Shown: positions 11,511 through 23,669, counted from the first letter of the stretch. The stretch: 64,000 nt of DNA from Viscum album (GCA_963277665.1 OY728147.1:1261323424-1261387423); one strand, 5' to 3'. The notes: generated from the sequence alone by a model not told the origin. Numbers and translations are program-made.

Positions 11511-12095
11511 GATCGAATAATGTAGTTTTTTAAAGGGTCTGGTAGATGAATTATAAATTCATTTTTTTGGAACCCTATACAAATAGAATAAATAAAATAT
11601 ATTTTTTAATTTCTATTATCTATTACATTGAAAGATGAGTTTGTGGTAGAAATTAGTTAAAGGATGAAACTCTACATGAAATGTATACATTTTTTTCTCT
11701 TATTCAATAAAGAAATAAATTCTTAAACTTTAGGTAAGTCATCCTAAAACCAAAAATTTGTTATCCTAATACCTTAAGTTTTGTTGAAATGATGATATTT
11801 TAAATCATCATAGATTGGTGGCTTTGAGGCCCACAATTCTACAATTGTTTGTAATTGATGACATCAGTCACTACCTATAAATATTTACGTATTTCTTCCA
11901 ATTAGGTGTCTCTAATTTACACCAATGTTCTCCTAATAGGTATCATAATTTGGTGGTGACTTTTTGATTCCACTTTTCCTCTTATTAAAACTAAATTTTA
12001 TTAACCCAATTTCCGATGAGGGTTTCCCCACAAAGGTATTTTCTATTTTCAACCTTTTATTTTATAAGAACAATTTCAAATTGCGAGGACGAAAT

Positions 12096-12114
12096 TTATT
12101 GGAGGAGGGAATAA
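12096..12114 (+). other. Polypurine tract, second internal region
   Basis: GGAGGAGGGAATAA immediately before TGTAACACCCC. It follows GAGGACGAAATTTATT, which resembles the usual polyprotein tail of Tekay-like plant gypsy elements. Confidence 0.75.
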
Positions 12115-14165
12115 TGTAACACCCCAAGATTTCATAGTACATTATTTCTTCAAAGTAAGCAATAACTGCACTACACGCAACACCGAGTTCAAAGGCACCA
12201 CAAGATTACCAAACTAGTCGTTCAAAAGAAATTATGAATAGTTTTAACTAAATTTTTAACATTATATAATCCTTATAATTTTAGAATCCATATTATGAGT
12301 TTCTTAGACATAATCTAAGCACTAATTCATTTTTTCCAGATAAAAGAAGTATTTTTCAAAAAATGCACTTTTACCGTCTTTTAATAGTGAAACCTTTTTA
12401 AATACAATATTTTAAACATTTATATATTCAATTTGACAAAATAAACTTCTTCTTTAGAATCGTGACATAAGAAATTAGTTTCAATAAATTCTTTGGGGTT
12501 TTTTGATAACTTTCATATTTAGGTGAATAGAGAAAAATACTATATTTTAACTGAAAACACCTTTTTTAATCAAAATAATTATTGTGTTAAATTATACATT
12601 TTAATGGTTTATAAGTATAAATAGATTATATTTTTACCATTTAATCCAATTCTAGTCATTGGAAGAAATTTCACTTTGAAATAGGACATAAACAAGTGTC
12701 AATCTTTTGATTGTTATTATTTATTAAAAATACGCCTTTTGGATTTGACAACGGGAATTAATTTTAAATTAATAAATGAAACATATATGTTTTGAATTTG
12801 GTAAAACAGATATCATTTTTGGATTCGGAATATCGAAATTATCCTAGGGTGAATTTTTGGTATTTTTTTGAAAACTTTCAATTTTTGATGAATAGTGAGA
12901 AACACTGAGTTATTGTTTAAAACATATTTTTATATAAATAATTATTTATTTAATTTAAATTTATTTTAGGTCAAAATAGATACATAATATCTATATAATT
13001 TCACTATAATTATTTGGAGTCAGTTTATAATAATTTTAGATATATAAATATTTTATTGAACTTTTCACCGTCTTTTACCCATCTCCTTGGAGAATTTGAA
13101 AATTCACATAAAACTTAATTTTACTACTTCTGTGAGTGGAATTTAGAAAATCTGAGAGACACGATTAATATCAAGGAGTAAAATGTGGTTCAATAAGATA
13201 AAAATAATATTTTGTGAATAGTAACTTTTTACTTTTATTTACCACAGTTAAAAGTAAATAGGGTAATTATGGGTAAAAATGATCTTAATATTACCCTAAC
13301 ACGTGTCCTAATTATATTGTACAAGTATATATCGACTAATCATTTAGGTCCACTTGGATTAAATTAGGACATTTATTAATATTTAATTCAAAGAATATTT
13401 AAAAGAGTTAAATCAAAGTTTAATAAATAAACCATTTTTAATATAGGGTTATACATAAGATAAATTCAATTATAAATATTAATTAGAAATATAAATATAT
13501 TACCTACATTATTTTATTTTATTTATAATTTTTAGACATTAAATAATTTAATTAATTTATGACACAATGATGTTGAAGTAATTACTGTATTAATGAAAGA
13601 TTAAGATAATTGATATTATAAATACACAAATAAATGTAATTTGAGACTTTTCATGAATTAAAATAATTTTATAGGTTAATATGACATATTAGTATTGGTT
13701 TTATGAATTTTTTTAGAAGTAATAATTCTATTATAAATTTATCAAAAACAAAATACCCAATATTGTCAAAATTGACATAAAAGAGTTTTTAAAAGAAATA
13801 TTATATTATTAATTGATATTATATTCCAAAAAATATATGGTTCAGAAAAAGTAATTATATCATGATAGGTGTATCATTAATGGACAACTTATAGGTCGAT
13901 TGGATGTTTATTGTAAGTTTATTAACCATACAATATAAAAATACAAAGAGACATGGTAAATGACAAACTAATTAACTAAGAGTTAAAACTAAAAGTTAAG
14001 GTTAATAAAGTGACCCAAACCTGTCTAAAACCTATTGGTTGAGTGGATTTAAACCCATACCCACCTTATCCTAGAAATAAATCAATTTGGATCCATTATC
14101 ATCTGAATATGAATTTATTATAAAATAATATTTTAATTTTTCCCTAAGGTGCCCCTCACCCCTCT

Positions 14166-14172
14166 TATAAAA
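14166..14172 (+). promoter_or_regulatory. LTR 3 TATA box (TATAAAA)
   Basis: Same C-rich block and spacing as in LTR 2. Confidence 0.7.
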
Positions 14173-14513
14173 GGGCACTCCCCCTTCCCTCTAATTATCA
14201 CCTTCAAAGCATTTTGTCTAGGCCAAACCATGCCCAAATATTCTCTAAACTTCCGTAACTTCAACCTAGAGGCTTTAGTTTGATCAGAAATCCAACCTAA
14301 GAATCCCTTTTGACAAATCAAAAGGAAGAACCTGAAGAAGAGGCAATGTTTTCACCACCCTCTTTCAAGTTCCTTTCTGCTTCAACTTATTCTTTCTTTG
14401 TTATTTCCATTCTAAAATAATAACTCCTGTATATTCTATATATTATTATGTTATTTTAAATATGGTACAACCATATTCAGTATTCTATCCATCCTTTGAA
14501 TTAAATGTCACTA

Positions 14514-14735
14514 TACGTATGTACGTACGGCTTACCGTCTCCACATCGTGGTGTCATTGTTATTCAAAACATTATTATTTGGATGGGTATGATAATGATG
14601 TGTAATTTAAGTAAACAATAAATATAAAATTATAATTATTCTTTATATATGATATACCGTCAAATTATATATTATTTTAATATCAAAATAAATATATTAT
14701 CACTCTTGCGTACATACGGACTACCGTCTCCACGA
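14514..14735 (+). other. Paired GC-rich CGTACGTACGG motif, LTR 3
   Basis: First copy 14514-14543 (GTACGTACGG-CTTA-CCGT) and second copy 14707-14735 (GTACATACGG-ACTA-CCGT). Both keep perfect 4-bp arms ACGG/CCGT with different loops. Confidence 0.75.
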
Positions 14736-16607
14736 AAGCGATTAGATTCATTCCCAATTGTATCCATTCAAGTATAATTCTCATTTGATGATTAAAAATA
14801 ATGTTTAATTACTTTATCTCATTCTTGATATGAATAATATACAACCTATGGATACCAAACATGGCTTATGTAACAAAACATATAAAAGAAAACAAGTAAC
14901 TGAACACTCGAAACGACGATAATACTAAAATATTATTTACAAAGAAATATTAAAAGATCATATATGATATCATATTTATGTATATGACTCTTTTATAATT
15001 TAATAACAATGATTTAACAATTATACAGGAGGTCAACCAACCCTCGACCAAGGAAAATTACAATATAAGGGTTTATTTCAGAATCTCTTCATTATCTGAG
15101 GTTGTTTATATGTAATTATCCACTGGGACATCTTTATCATCCACATCCATGTTTATTAAAAATGTATTTCAAAACATTCTTACTATTTTACAGAATATGG
15201 GTTAAAGTCATTTATACCCTTGTTTTACTTTTTATAAGAATTTTAAAAAGGAATCTTTTCGTCGTTTTCCAAACAAGGTCCTTTTTAACCTTATTGACAG
15301 AATTAAGGTAAGAATATCTTTTTTTAACTTATATGACGGGTACAACTATTTTCCGCCGTTATAAAATCTTCGAAGCTTCTCTTACAAGATTATAAGAATA
15401 TTTTGAAAATAAATGTTTTATTTTATAATTATGTGACATTTAAATTATTTCAAAATGAATATTTTAAGAATTTGTGAAAGGTAATCCTTATAAAGATCAA
15501 AATTTTAAATGTTTTAAAGATTTAGCTTTCTAAATCATTTTAATTATTGTCCATGTTTTCAAAAAGGTTTTAAGGATTTATTTATATGGACATGAATGTT
15601 ATGAAATGATATTTATTTTAAAAAGATTCAAAGTGGTATGGGACACTTTTATTAAAAATATCTTTTAAGTTACTTCTTTTATAAATGTGTGACTTTTCAA
15701 TGATTTCAAAAAAACAGATATTTCTCTCAAATATTTTTGATTTCATCTATGTCAATATCTTTTGATTGATTTTAAGCTTATTTTTAGTTGATTTATTATG
15801 ATACAAAACATCCATATTATATTGAAGGTTTTGTGATATTTTTAACTGTGGATGTGTTATTTTTATACCATTCATGGTTTATGGAGAAAGTATTGACATT
15901 CTATATGCTAGTTTTAATACGAATGTTTATGTTATGTTTAAACCTGTTCGTATGAGGAATGAATTGGACTTAGTAATAGACGGTTGGAGCCCGCTATAGC
16001 TCCTCGATTCATTGGTAGGTCTCATGGGACAAAATAGTGTCTTAGCACAGGGCCTTGACAAAATCTTATTTGTAGTCTTAGCACAAGGCCTTGACTATGT
16101 GGTTATGATAGTCTGGAATTATGCATTCCTTCATTATAAAAGTGGTTATTGATATTGCATGTGATTATTGAACTTGTAGAATATCCATGTGAATAAGTAA
16201 ATGGAATTACTTCATTTTATTTCTACTATATTATGCTTAAGTTCAATTTTAAAAGGATTTTGTTTTAATTATACATTGCCTTAAATGTTTATGCTTATTT
16301 CTGAAAGTTTCCGCTATATTGTTATCCTTACTGGGCATCTGATATCACCCCTTTCTATGTTTTATTTTTTCCAAGACGTGAAGAATTGTTTTATGAATGA
16401 CCTGCAAGGATAGTATGAGGGGATATGAGTGCGGAGATAAGATTTATTTATAGTTATCATTTTATGATGTAATGTAATACTAATGAATATATCTGGTGTT
16501 TCTGAGGCTACTAAACTAATCGGTCTTTCGAGATTCAATCTTTCGTGATCATGAAAATTTTATGTAATAATGCACCGACTCTGGGTATCTTGGTTCAGGG
16601 CATTAGA

Positions 16608-18103
16608 GTGCTTCCCCAAATGACATGTGAATCGGAGGCCCTAATTAAATGATACAGGAATTTAAAGTGCTTTGGCCCAAAATAGACAGGACTGGTCTGA
16701 TCCGGTCGGGCTGCGCCACATGGGTTGGCTCATGCTTGCTAGCTCGCTACCCTGTCACATGGCCTGGCCCACCTACCAACACAAACTGACCCTCATGGTA
16801 GGTCCTCCCCTGCTCTTGATTCAACGCAGAAGACCTGTAATGTGCGGGTCCTCGTCCCCCCACCAGTCGCTCGTGGGTCACCCCAACGACCAGGTGGTAC
16901 TCCTTCTGCCAATGTCGGGGCATGTAAAAATACCCCCAACCACGTGCACATTCCAAAAACTACTCTGGACGAGCTCCTGCCTCTGTCTGCTCTTCCCTCA
17001 TGACACCGACCATCGATCCCCATCTGACCCCTCTCACCGTACCGGCCTACTCTGCAGCCTGCCACTGCCTTGGGGTACAGTCAGCTGCCCCCGACAGTTA
17101 TTCTCTTATGTCCCCTTTTGTGGGCCATCGTGATCACAAAAGGGGTCTAAGACTTATTTTAGACCCTATTTTAGAATTCTCAGAATGAGATCTTCATAGA
17201 AATAGGCTTCGGTCAACAATTCAGTGGCAATTTGACTCATCCAAAATTAAACGATGAAGAATGCGTGGAGAATGTGCGAATAACAAATAAGGTTTTGGGT
17301 TTCAAGAAATGTATTGAAGGTCGGGATAGGTTTTCCATCAATTATGGTATAAAAATGAAGGAACGAATTGAAAACAGTGTGGATTCAAAATCAAACTTTC
17401 ATGGGAATCAAAAGTTGAATAAAACCCACCTCAATCTATCATTTTATCACTGTCAATGTGATCATCACACTCTCATTGTGATTTTTTAAGGTTTTGGGTA
17501 AGATCAATCCTTGATTCTATGAATAATAGTGAAAAAGGTCTTATAGGGAGATAGATGGAGATGTTTTTAGAGAGATAGATTAATTAAGAGCTAACCCTAA
17601 CCCATCGCCTTAAACCTCTATTTACAGGGATCCCGCTTAGTGCAGAATCCAAATCCACCATGTCCTCTCATTTTATGATGCTCCAAGAAAAGACACCGCA
17701 TTCCAAACTCAATGGTGGTATCTAATTTTAAATCTGAGTCGCTGTTCAAAAGTTATTTGATTAATAATTAATGATAAAATAATTAATTTTAATTATTTTA
17801 TTGACAATTTTTCCCTTGGGTGACTTTTCTCACTGAAGTCCCATGCCGAGAAAAGTTATACCATGCCTAGGGTAAATTCCTTGTTCCATACTCAAAAATT
17901 TCCTCGGATTTCTGATCCAAGCTACCGTTTTATATATATCCTATTTATATCATGTAAATTGTTCAAAAACACTTAACATTATTATGTGATTTATTCTGGG
18001 CACACTGGGCCTCAAGAATTGCACACCGTGTTAATTCCTAAATGTAAAAATATATTTATAAGTATTTCAAAGTATTACAAGGAAAAAATAAGTCTCTGAA
18101 TCA
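16608..18103 (-). repeat. Element A 3' LTR (truncated at 16608)
   Basis: Matches 23540-25040 in order. It contains the G+C-rich block (16680-17120), a segment around 17130-17290, the TATA region (CCCTGTAAATAGAGG on minus, 17615-17629) and a start TGATTCAGAGACTT at 18103. The equivalent of 21094-23540 is missing. Open frames here, including a 153-codon one at 16672-17133, are not genes: the region is repeated in the other LTR without frame conservation. Confidence 0.75.
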
Positions 18104-18252
18104 TTCCTTCCTTTAATATTTTCATCCCCAAAAAGAAAATCAAGGGGAAAACATGGGATACTAAGCTCAGAACTAACTCTCCCACTCCTAGGAAAACCTA
18201 CACTTTTCCTTACTTGCATAGAATGTCGACCAAAGGAATGGTCCACCCTCAT
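18104..18252 (-). pseudogene. Element A polyprotein tail and polypurine tract
   Basis: The minus-strand frame ends in ...FLFGDENIKGRNDSET across the LTR junction, the kind of F-G/E-D-E tail seen at the end of plant gypsy pol. A purine run (AAAGGAAGGAA on minus, 18104-18114) then sits beside the LTR start. It places the 3' end of the internal region. Confidence 0.5.
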
Positions 18253-18714
18253 GAGGTCTACTCATGCCGATAACATGTTTTGTAACATGCACGAAACTCC
18301 TCAGCCGCAACACGTGGTAGATGTCACGTACTCACTCTAGCTATTGGGGTAGGGAAATGAGATAGGAAACCTCACCATCTCTTTGAACGGTCTTGAATCA
18401 CCCAAAGAAACTCGAAGGATAGTTTTCCTCCCCAAAAAAAACCCCTACATCCCATGTTGTGACTAGAATCATTTTTTTCCCTAGAATAAGGTCTCTTGAT
18501 TCCATCCTTTAGAATATACATCTGGTGAAATACCCTAGAATTTCTGGTCACATAGGATTTCTCAGTCAATGTCTCATAACCAGAACACTCTTACAAGATC
18601 GAGAAGAGGAGTCAACATCACTGACTGAAGGAAAATGTACCCTCCTGTTGCCCCAGGGTTATCTGAGGAGAATATAACTTCTATAAAACTTCCCACATTA
18701 GGTGATCCTTATAC

Positions 18715-19020
18715 TTCTAGCTAAGTTCATCTTCAAAAACATTTACCTTTCCTGATGTATAAACTATCTAGAAGTCATATTCCCATAGGAATTTTAACTA
18801 TTGTTGTTGCCTCAGGATCAGCTCTCTCTGAGAAAAGACATACCTAAGACTCTAGTGGTCTATGAAAACCACAAAGCGTCCTTCTAGAAGAGAGTTCCTC
18901 TATGTCCCCAGGGTGAGGACTACTACTGCCAGCACCAAGTAGTAAGTTTTTTAGTTCTATTCATGGGGTCATCATTACCTCAACCTGTACTTGATAACTA
19001 TAGTATCAAGACTAAACGTT
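18715..19020 (-). pseudogene. Element A RNase H domain remnant
   Basis: RNase H removes the RNA template during reverse transcription. In one minus-strand frame I read LR**PHE near 18990, then LAVVVLTL, EGRFVVFIDH*SLRYVFSE near 18850-18885, and YTSGKVNVFEDELS*K near 18715-18760. These match, in order, the plant gypsy RNase H landmarks (ASRQL-PHE, ELAAVVFAL, F-V-DHKSL-YLF, GK-NVVADALSRK). Stops interrupt it. The RT that should precede it is absent; instead an LTR-like block (19086-19400) lies directly upstream. It is non-functional. Confidence 0.7.
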
Positions 19021-19085
19021 TATCATCAAAGGTACCAACGAATTTTTCATTTGAGTCAACACATCTGACCACAAGTTTCTAGACT

Positions 19086-19400
19086 TGGAAATCACACGGA
19101 ATACCACATGCATCTTTGCCTCTCATGGAAGGAGAGTAATCCCTAAACTAGACACTCTATCACACTCACTATTGGAATTCCAAGAAAAGGGTGGTCATGC
19201 AAAAAAACTCCGCAGGCAATGTCAAGACCTGCTCTGACACTCCACTGCACAAACCATCCCTAAACACACAAGTTAGAGAGACTCATCCACCACACCTAGA
19301 TACTATTCACTTTAGGAGACACTGACTTTCCCATAGATTTTTTCTCGCATCACAAAAATGAATCTCAGCGGGGGAAGGATCCCTATTCCTCATGCATTCA
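19086..19400 (-). repeat. LTR-derived segment inside element A's internal region
   Basis: The run AATCACACGGAATACCACAT (from 19087) and the following ~40 bp align without gaps to 45021-45076 in element C's 3' LTR and, less well, to 21810-21866 in element A's own 5' LTR. A second block at 19290-19340 (GACTCATCCACCACACC) matches 22050-22090. Spacing between the two blocks is similar (about 190 versus 240 bp). So an LTR fragment sits where RT should be. Confidence 0.55.
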
Positions 19401-19639
19401 AATATATATCTAAATACACTGACATAGGGTTACACCGACTCCCCGCGTCACCCTAAGAACTCCTCAAGCATCGAGTTGAAAAAAAAGAGTACCTCACGTA
19501 GTGTCTAACAATCTCTACTGTAAAAGGTATAAAATACATAGAGCATACCTCTTATCATCTCATATGTTGTAGTATTGTAGAAATCTATAGAATGAAACTG
19601 CCTGTGGCCATGGCTGATAACTCCCTAAGCCTAACATGG

Positions 19640-20069
19640 GCCTCGTATTGTTGGTGGAATGACCTCACAATGTCGTCCACCAACAACAGTTCCTCTAGCT
19701 CTTATTCCAGCATCGCCTCCCTGGGGACCACCCTATCCCCACCTAGATGATCCCTGATCATGGAATTTCCACTACCATGGTGGTACATCTACCAACATCC
19801 TGGATTTATAAGAACATCAGGATAGGTATTATCTTTCTATGTGACCTCACCCATCACAAGCATAGTAATAGCCCTTCAAGGGTTGTCCCGGTGCTCAACT
19901 TTGTCCCCCGACTAAGTGCCTGAGTCTCATCAAGGTGAGGCCTCCTATTTCGTGGCCCTGCCAACTAATGCCTTCTAGATATGGAACACATCCCAACTCT
20001 ATTGTACCCACTTCCAAAACTAGCCTACTGGTGCCCCTCTGACAGAAATCTCTCTATCACCAGTTCTCA
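19640..20069 (-). pseudogene. Element A probable distal gag region
   Basis: Minus-strand reading shows interrupted open stretches (for example NSMIRDHLGGDRVVPREA) downstream of the gag core. No zinc knuckle or protease is clear. It is assigned to gag by position only. Confidence 0.35.
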
Positions 20070-20650
20070 CTCATGCACCTCAAAAAAGGTGGGGATGCAC
20101 AAGGGCACTACAATGGATCAAATATCCTCTATAGAGACCCTTCTCAAACATTCATGCCCATAAATATCCATCATGGATCAATTCTAGAGAGTATCATGTA
20201 AGGTATATGAACTAAGTCACACACTCATCCAATTTCATCCCTTCCCAATAAAACTATAAAAACTCATGAATATAGATGGACAGTAAGAAGGAGGGTCATT
20301 AATCCTCACGGAATTGATACTGGAAGTCATCCCATGAGAGTACCGACTCATTGTGTATTTGAGTAACTTGACTCCACAAACATCCAACTTCACTGTGGAA
20401 TAAGTATGGTTGTCAAATCTACCATCTAATCTATCGGTGTCAGTACAAACCTAATGAAAAAAACACCAACTCTAGAAAAACGTGCACTGCCTGATTGTAT
20501 GCTTCACCACAGAGCCTCATTGGTATTTGACGCTGGGATTCATGAAGTGTGCTCAACCTGCACATGTACCTAGCCAACTCTACTCGGACTAATTGATGCT
20601 CAACATGTGGAGGTGCTACTACCTTCCCACCTGGAGGAAGGCAGGTCATA
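20070..20650 (-). pseudogene. Element A gag capsid core remnant
   Basis: One minus-strand frame at 20070-20345 reads SWDDFQYQFRED, then EFL, EGMKLDECVT, LIHDGYLWA*MFEKGL. This follows the Retrotrans_gag pattern of plant gypsy elements (W-EF---F---Y, EF--L-QG-MTV-EY---F--L-RYAP-L, ---F--GL). An upstream open stretch at 20440-20649 (for example LARYMCRLSTLHESQRQ) may be the gag amino end. A CA/TA microsatellite sits at the start of the region. Multiple stops make it non-coding. Confidence 0.65.
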
Positions 20651-20775
20651 GGATGGATAATGAACTAAGGCCTCATCACTCACGGATTCGTCATTACGAA
20701 ACGGAGCTAGTATCTTGGTTGGATGTCATCGTGGAGGAATCCCAAATCCATCAAGGAGTACCACGGTCAATGATA

Positions 20776-20812
20776 ATACACACACACACACAGATATATA
20801 TATATATATCAA
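20776..20812. repeat. Compound microsatellite (AC)n-(AT)n
   Basis: ACACACACACACAC is followed after AG by ATATATATATATAT. It lies inside element A's internal region. Confidence 0.9.
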
Positions 20813-21080
20813 CAATGATGGGGAGAATAGTCAAGAAATATTTTCAAGGACTCAATCCTATATGATGCATGTACCATTGTTCCCTAAAATAGATGTGTCA
20901 ATATCCCCAGTCGAAAAGTGGGTAATTAAGGTCCTGATGAATGGTTACATTGGACACCACACTATCATTGGACTCCCTAGCCCATGAGGCGATCTTGAGA
21001 AACATTGACACTTTTTCCCTAAAACCCATCGAAATATTTTTTACGAAATGTCTGAACAATGTCCCAAGGAATGAACCTCC

Positions 21081-21095
21081 TATGATACCACTTTA
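21081..21095 (-). other. Element A primer binding site
   Basis: Minus strand: CCTGATA | AAGTGGTATCATAGG. TGGTATCA is the initiator tRNA-Met core, in the same layout as element C (TCATGATA | GAGTGGTATCAAATG). It fixes the inner edge of the 5' LTR. Confidence 0.7.
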
Positions 21096-22232
21096 TCAGG
21101 ACTTGGCACATGTTGGCGCTCAAGCTGAAACTACACCAAGGGAACCTCTATATGCCCGAGAAGGAGACCAGTGCTGAAGATAGAAAAAACTCAGGGAGGC
21201 CATTTCCTAACTACCTGTACATAGACATATCCAAATCAATGAAAAAGTGCATAGGGAAAGGAAAAAACCAAGATACAACATTCCAATAAAAAAACCACAA
21301 ATATTATTCAACCTCTAAATAGTACAAGTACAGAGAAGTAAACTGAAGTGGAAATTTGGAATAATAAATTACTAACTAATAATGCACCATAACCCGACAA
21401 TAGGTGTAAAATTAAAATAGTTGGGAGAGCTCTACTCCTAAATTCCAAGTCATGACCACAACACACAATCCAAGCACTCTATATCCCTAGCTTCTCTAAA
21501 GTCACTACACACCGGTATGTTATCTGCAAGGGAACACCATGTTTGGGAAAAGTCCAAACAGGGGTGAGTATAAAAATACTCTGTAGGAAGCCTCGATGGC
21601 TCAAAATATCATAAATAGATGTAATAAAGAGGTGAGAAGTAGATAGAACAAGGTACTATCAAAGAGTATAGCTCAACCCAACTAGAAAATGAATTAATCC
21701 CACCCAAACACATATTTCTAGAAATGGTGAGAAAATGGACTTTTCATTAAGTATTATCTAACTATAGTAGGAGAGTAGAATTGTCCCACCACAAGAAGCT
21801 AGAAAAAGAATGCACGTGGCATACCCCACGAGTATTCACCTCTCCCAGAAGGAGAGTAACCAAAACTCATGGAGTGGTTACTGAAATAGAATACATATAT
21901 ATGATCAATCAAAGAAGCCCAAACAATAGAGTATGGTATCTCCATCTTACAACTAAGCCCTGGATAATAGTAGCGAATAGTTCCAAAAGTAACCACCATC
22001 GATTCCCAGTATCCCACACATCAACTCTAAACTAAAAGTCAAAGGGACTCAATCACTGCACATTGATACTATCCACTTTGGGTGGATCTATCTCGCCATC
22101 ATAGTTTTAGGTCACATCCCAAGATTACATCTTCGTGGGAAAATAATCCCTCATTATTGAGAGTCCAAAGTCACATCAAACCGCATCTCTTCACTATTCT
22201 ACATAGTCGAGAGATCATTTCTAAAGGTTCAG

Positions 22233-22424
22233 AACCCACTGATCATCCCCACTATAGGGTAGTTCCTGAAGCAAAAATAAAGAACCTCCATGCCCATCCC
22301 CAATAGAGGGTATGTTCTGAAGAGTAAATGATGAACCTCACTTCTCAGCACTATTGGAGGGTATGTCCTGAAGATTAAACGTGGAACCTCACTGCCCATC
22401 CCCACTAGGGGATAATCCTATACT
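22233..22424. repeat. 51-bp tandem repeat, about 3.8 units, within element A 5' LTR
   Basis: Units begin AACC at 22233, 22283, 22334 and 22385 and contain CATCCCCACTAGAGGG...GTCCTGAAG. Unit length is 50-51 bp and units differ by several substitutions. Confidence 0.85.
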
Positions 22425-23089
22425 GTTTTGGACATCCCTTCTAGTTACTACCTCTCAAAAAGTATCTAATAACTATGTTGCTGTCATCAGGTATCACCTT
22501 GGATAAGAGACACACCGATAACATCTTGCATCATAACCCGTAAGACACTAAAGAGGGCATTATCACGTTCTACATAGAAAAAATCTCAAGATAGGCTTGA
22601 CGCATGCCAAAATCCGTGTCCAAGAGATAGATATGTGACAAATAGAAGACATTGTAAATTGTTACATGACGTGTGTGGGGGGGCACAAGATGTGTGACTA
22701 AGCCTCTTCACCTGGTCGTGTACATAGCCATTCTCTGGTACTAAATTGTGAACAAGTACCCCTAGGTGCACCAGTGTACTCCTAGAGTACATGGCGCATC
22801 TAATCAAATGGACGATGAGTGAATGACACTCTTAGTTAAACCTGAAGATTTAAAATGTACATTCACTAATAGGCCTCCTCAAATAGCCCTAAAACATTTG
22901 ACTGTATAACATCATATGTCTTCTCCACTCTCACAAGAGTTGAGGTTGACCCAAGATGTGGTCTCTCTTCAAATACATCAATATTATATTCTATTGATAT
23001 TTTTTTCATGGTTCCAAAATTAAATTAGATCATGAACAAGTCTACTTATTTTCAAACTAATCACACTGTTGTGATCCTTGTGCAAAAAC

Positions 23090-23340
23090 ATGTAAGATCG
23101 ACTATTCATTCACCCAAAACAGACATCTGATGGAAAAGTTTTAAGTCTCCGTATTTCACTCAAAGTAATCCCCATGGGCACCACACCTAGCTCCCTAAGC
23201 AAATAATATGGATAATTACATTATGATCCTCTCAAAAAAAACTCAAAATGGACTACTCATTTGTCCAAAATGGATACTTGTTGAAAAAGTTTCATTTCAC
23301 TGCAACACATTCGATCTGGACCTCATGGATCTCACACCTC
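23090..23340. repeat. Diverged ~150-bp tandem duplication in element A 5' LTR
   Basis: ATCGACTATTCATTCACCCA (23097) with GGAAAAGTTTTAAGTCTC and CACCACACC matches, in order, ATGGACTACTCATTTGTCCA (23246) with GAAAAAGTTTCATTTCAC and CTCACACC. Confidence 0.6.
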
Positions 23341-23645
23341 GACTTTGGTTTAAAAACCCAAAATTAGTCTTAATAATTACACCTAAAAATATTCCTTCAT
23401 GTCAATCAGAATTCAAATACAGGTCCTACATCTGAAAAGAGGAACCACGAACACTAGTAAATATTTTATTATTATTGAACTTAGGCGTTTCGCACCACCT
23501 GCCTTTAGGAATGAAATTTAAAATTCCCAAAACCAACCCAAATGGTCTTAATCGACTCAAGGATCATTTTTTGCAGATGAATTGAGAATAAGAGGCCTTT
23601 ATTAAAATATATGATCATTTCAATTGCTCTATTCCAAAGCAGGAT

Positions 23646-23669
23646 GGACCGGCCCGGACGAGCCGGTCC
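23646..23669. other. G+C-rich inverted repeat in element A leader
   Basis: GGACCGG and CCGGTCC are perfect 7-bp arms separated by 10 bases. In the 3' LTR the equivalent sequence near 16690 has decayed arms. It begins the ~380-bp G+C-rich block 23640-24020 in an otherwise A+T-rich LTR. Confidence 0.65.

Larger units (their letters stand above)
1..16607 (+). mobile_element. Tandem LTR-internal-LTR-internal-LTR array of a long-LTR, gag-only Ty3/gypsy retrotransposon (LARD / TR-GAG type)
   Basis: The same ~6.8 kb unit recurs in direct orientation: LTR ends fall at 2943, 9792 and 16607, and LTR starts at 5269 and 12115. Each internal region (2944-5268 and 9793-12114) opens with a GTTGGTATCAGAGG primer site and closes with a purine tract before TGYAACACCCC. 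Internal regions are only ~2.3 kb against ~4.5 kb LTRs; they hold a gag zinc-knuckle remnant but no readable protease, RT, RNase H or integrase. Large LTRs with short non-coding or gag-only interiors are the known architecture of LARD and TR-GAG elements, which depend on proteins from an autonomous relative. Shared LTRs between consecutive internals are usually explained by recombination between LTRs of neighbouring or identical copies. The first LTR continues off the left edge. The repeats differ by many substitutions and small indels, so the array is old. Confidence 0.9.
12115..16607 (+). repeat. LTR 3 of the array (complete, ~4.49 kb; terminal 3' LTR)
   Basis: Starts TGTAACACCCCAAGATTTC and ends TTCAGGGCATTAGA. 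No primer site follows; sequence of element A begins at once, so this is the right-hand end of the array. Landmarks: TATA at 14166, paired CGTACG motifs at 14514 and 14708, a GTAAGG-block equivalent near 15060 and a 36-bp duplication near 16039. Compared with LTR 2 it lacks ~30 bp near 13330 and differs by scattered substitutions, many of them C-to-T or G-to-A. Confidence 0.92.

Noticed and set aside
16672..17133. 153-codon open frame on the plus strand, the longest in the window
   Set aside because: It lies in the G+C-rich block of element A's 3' LTR, overlaps open frames in other phases, and its counterpart at 23611-23961 does not conserve the protein. High G+C simply removes stop codons.
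22233..22424. CRISPR-like array
   Set aside because: Units are adjacent and diverged with no spacers, and the sequence lies in a plant LTR. It is an ordinary tandem repeat.
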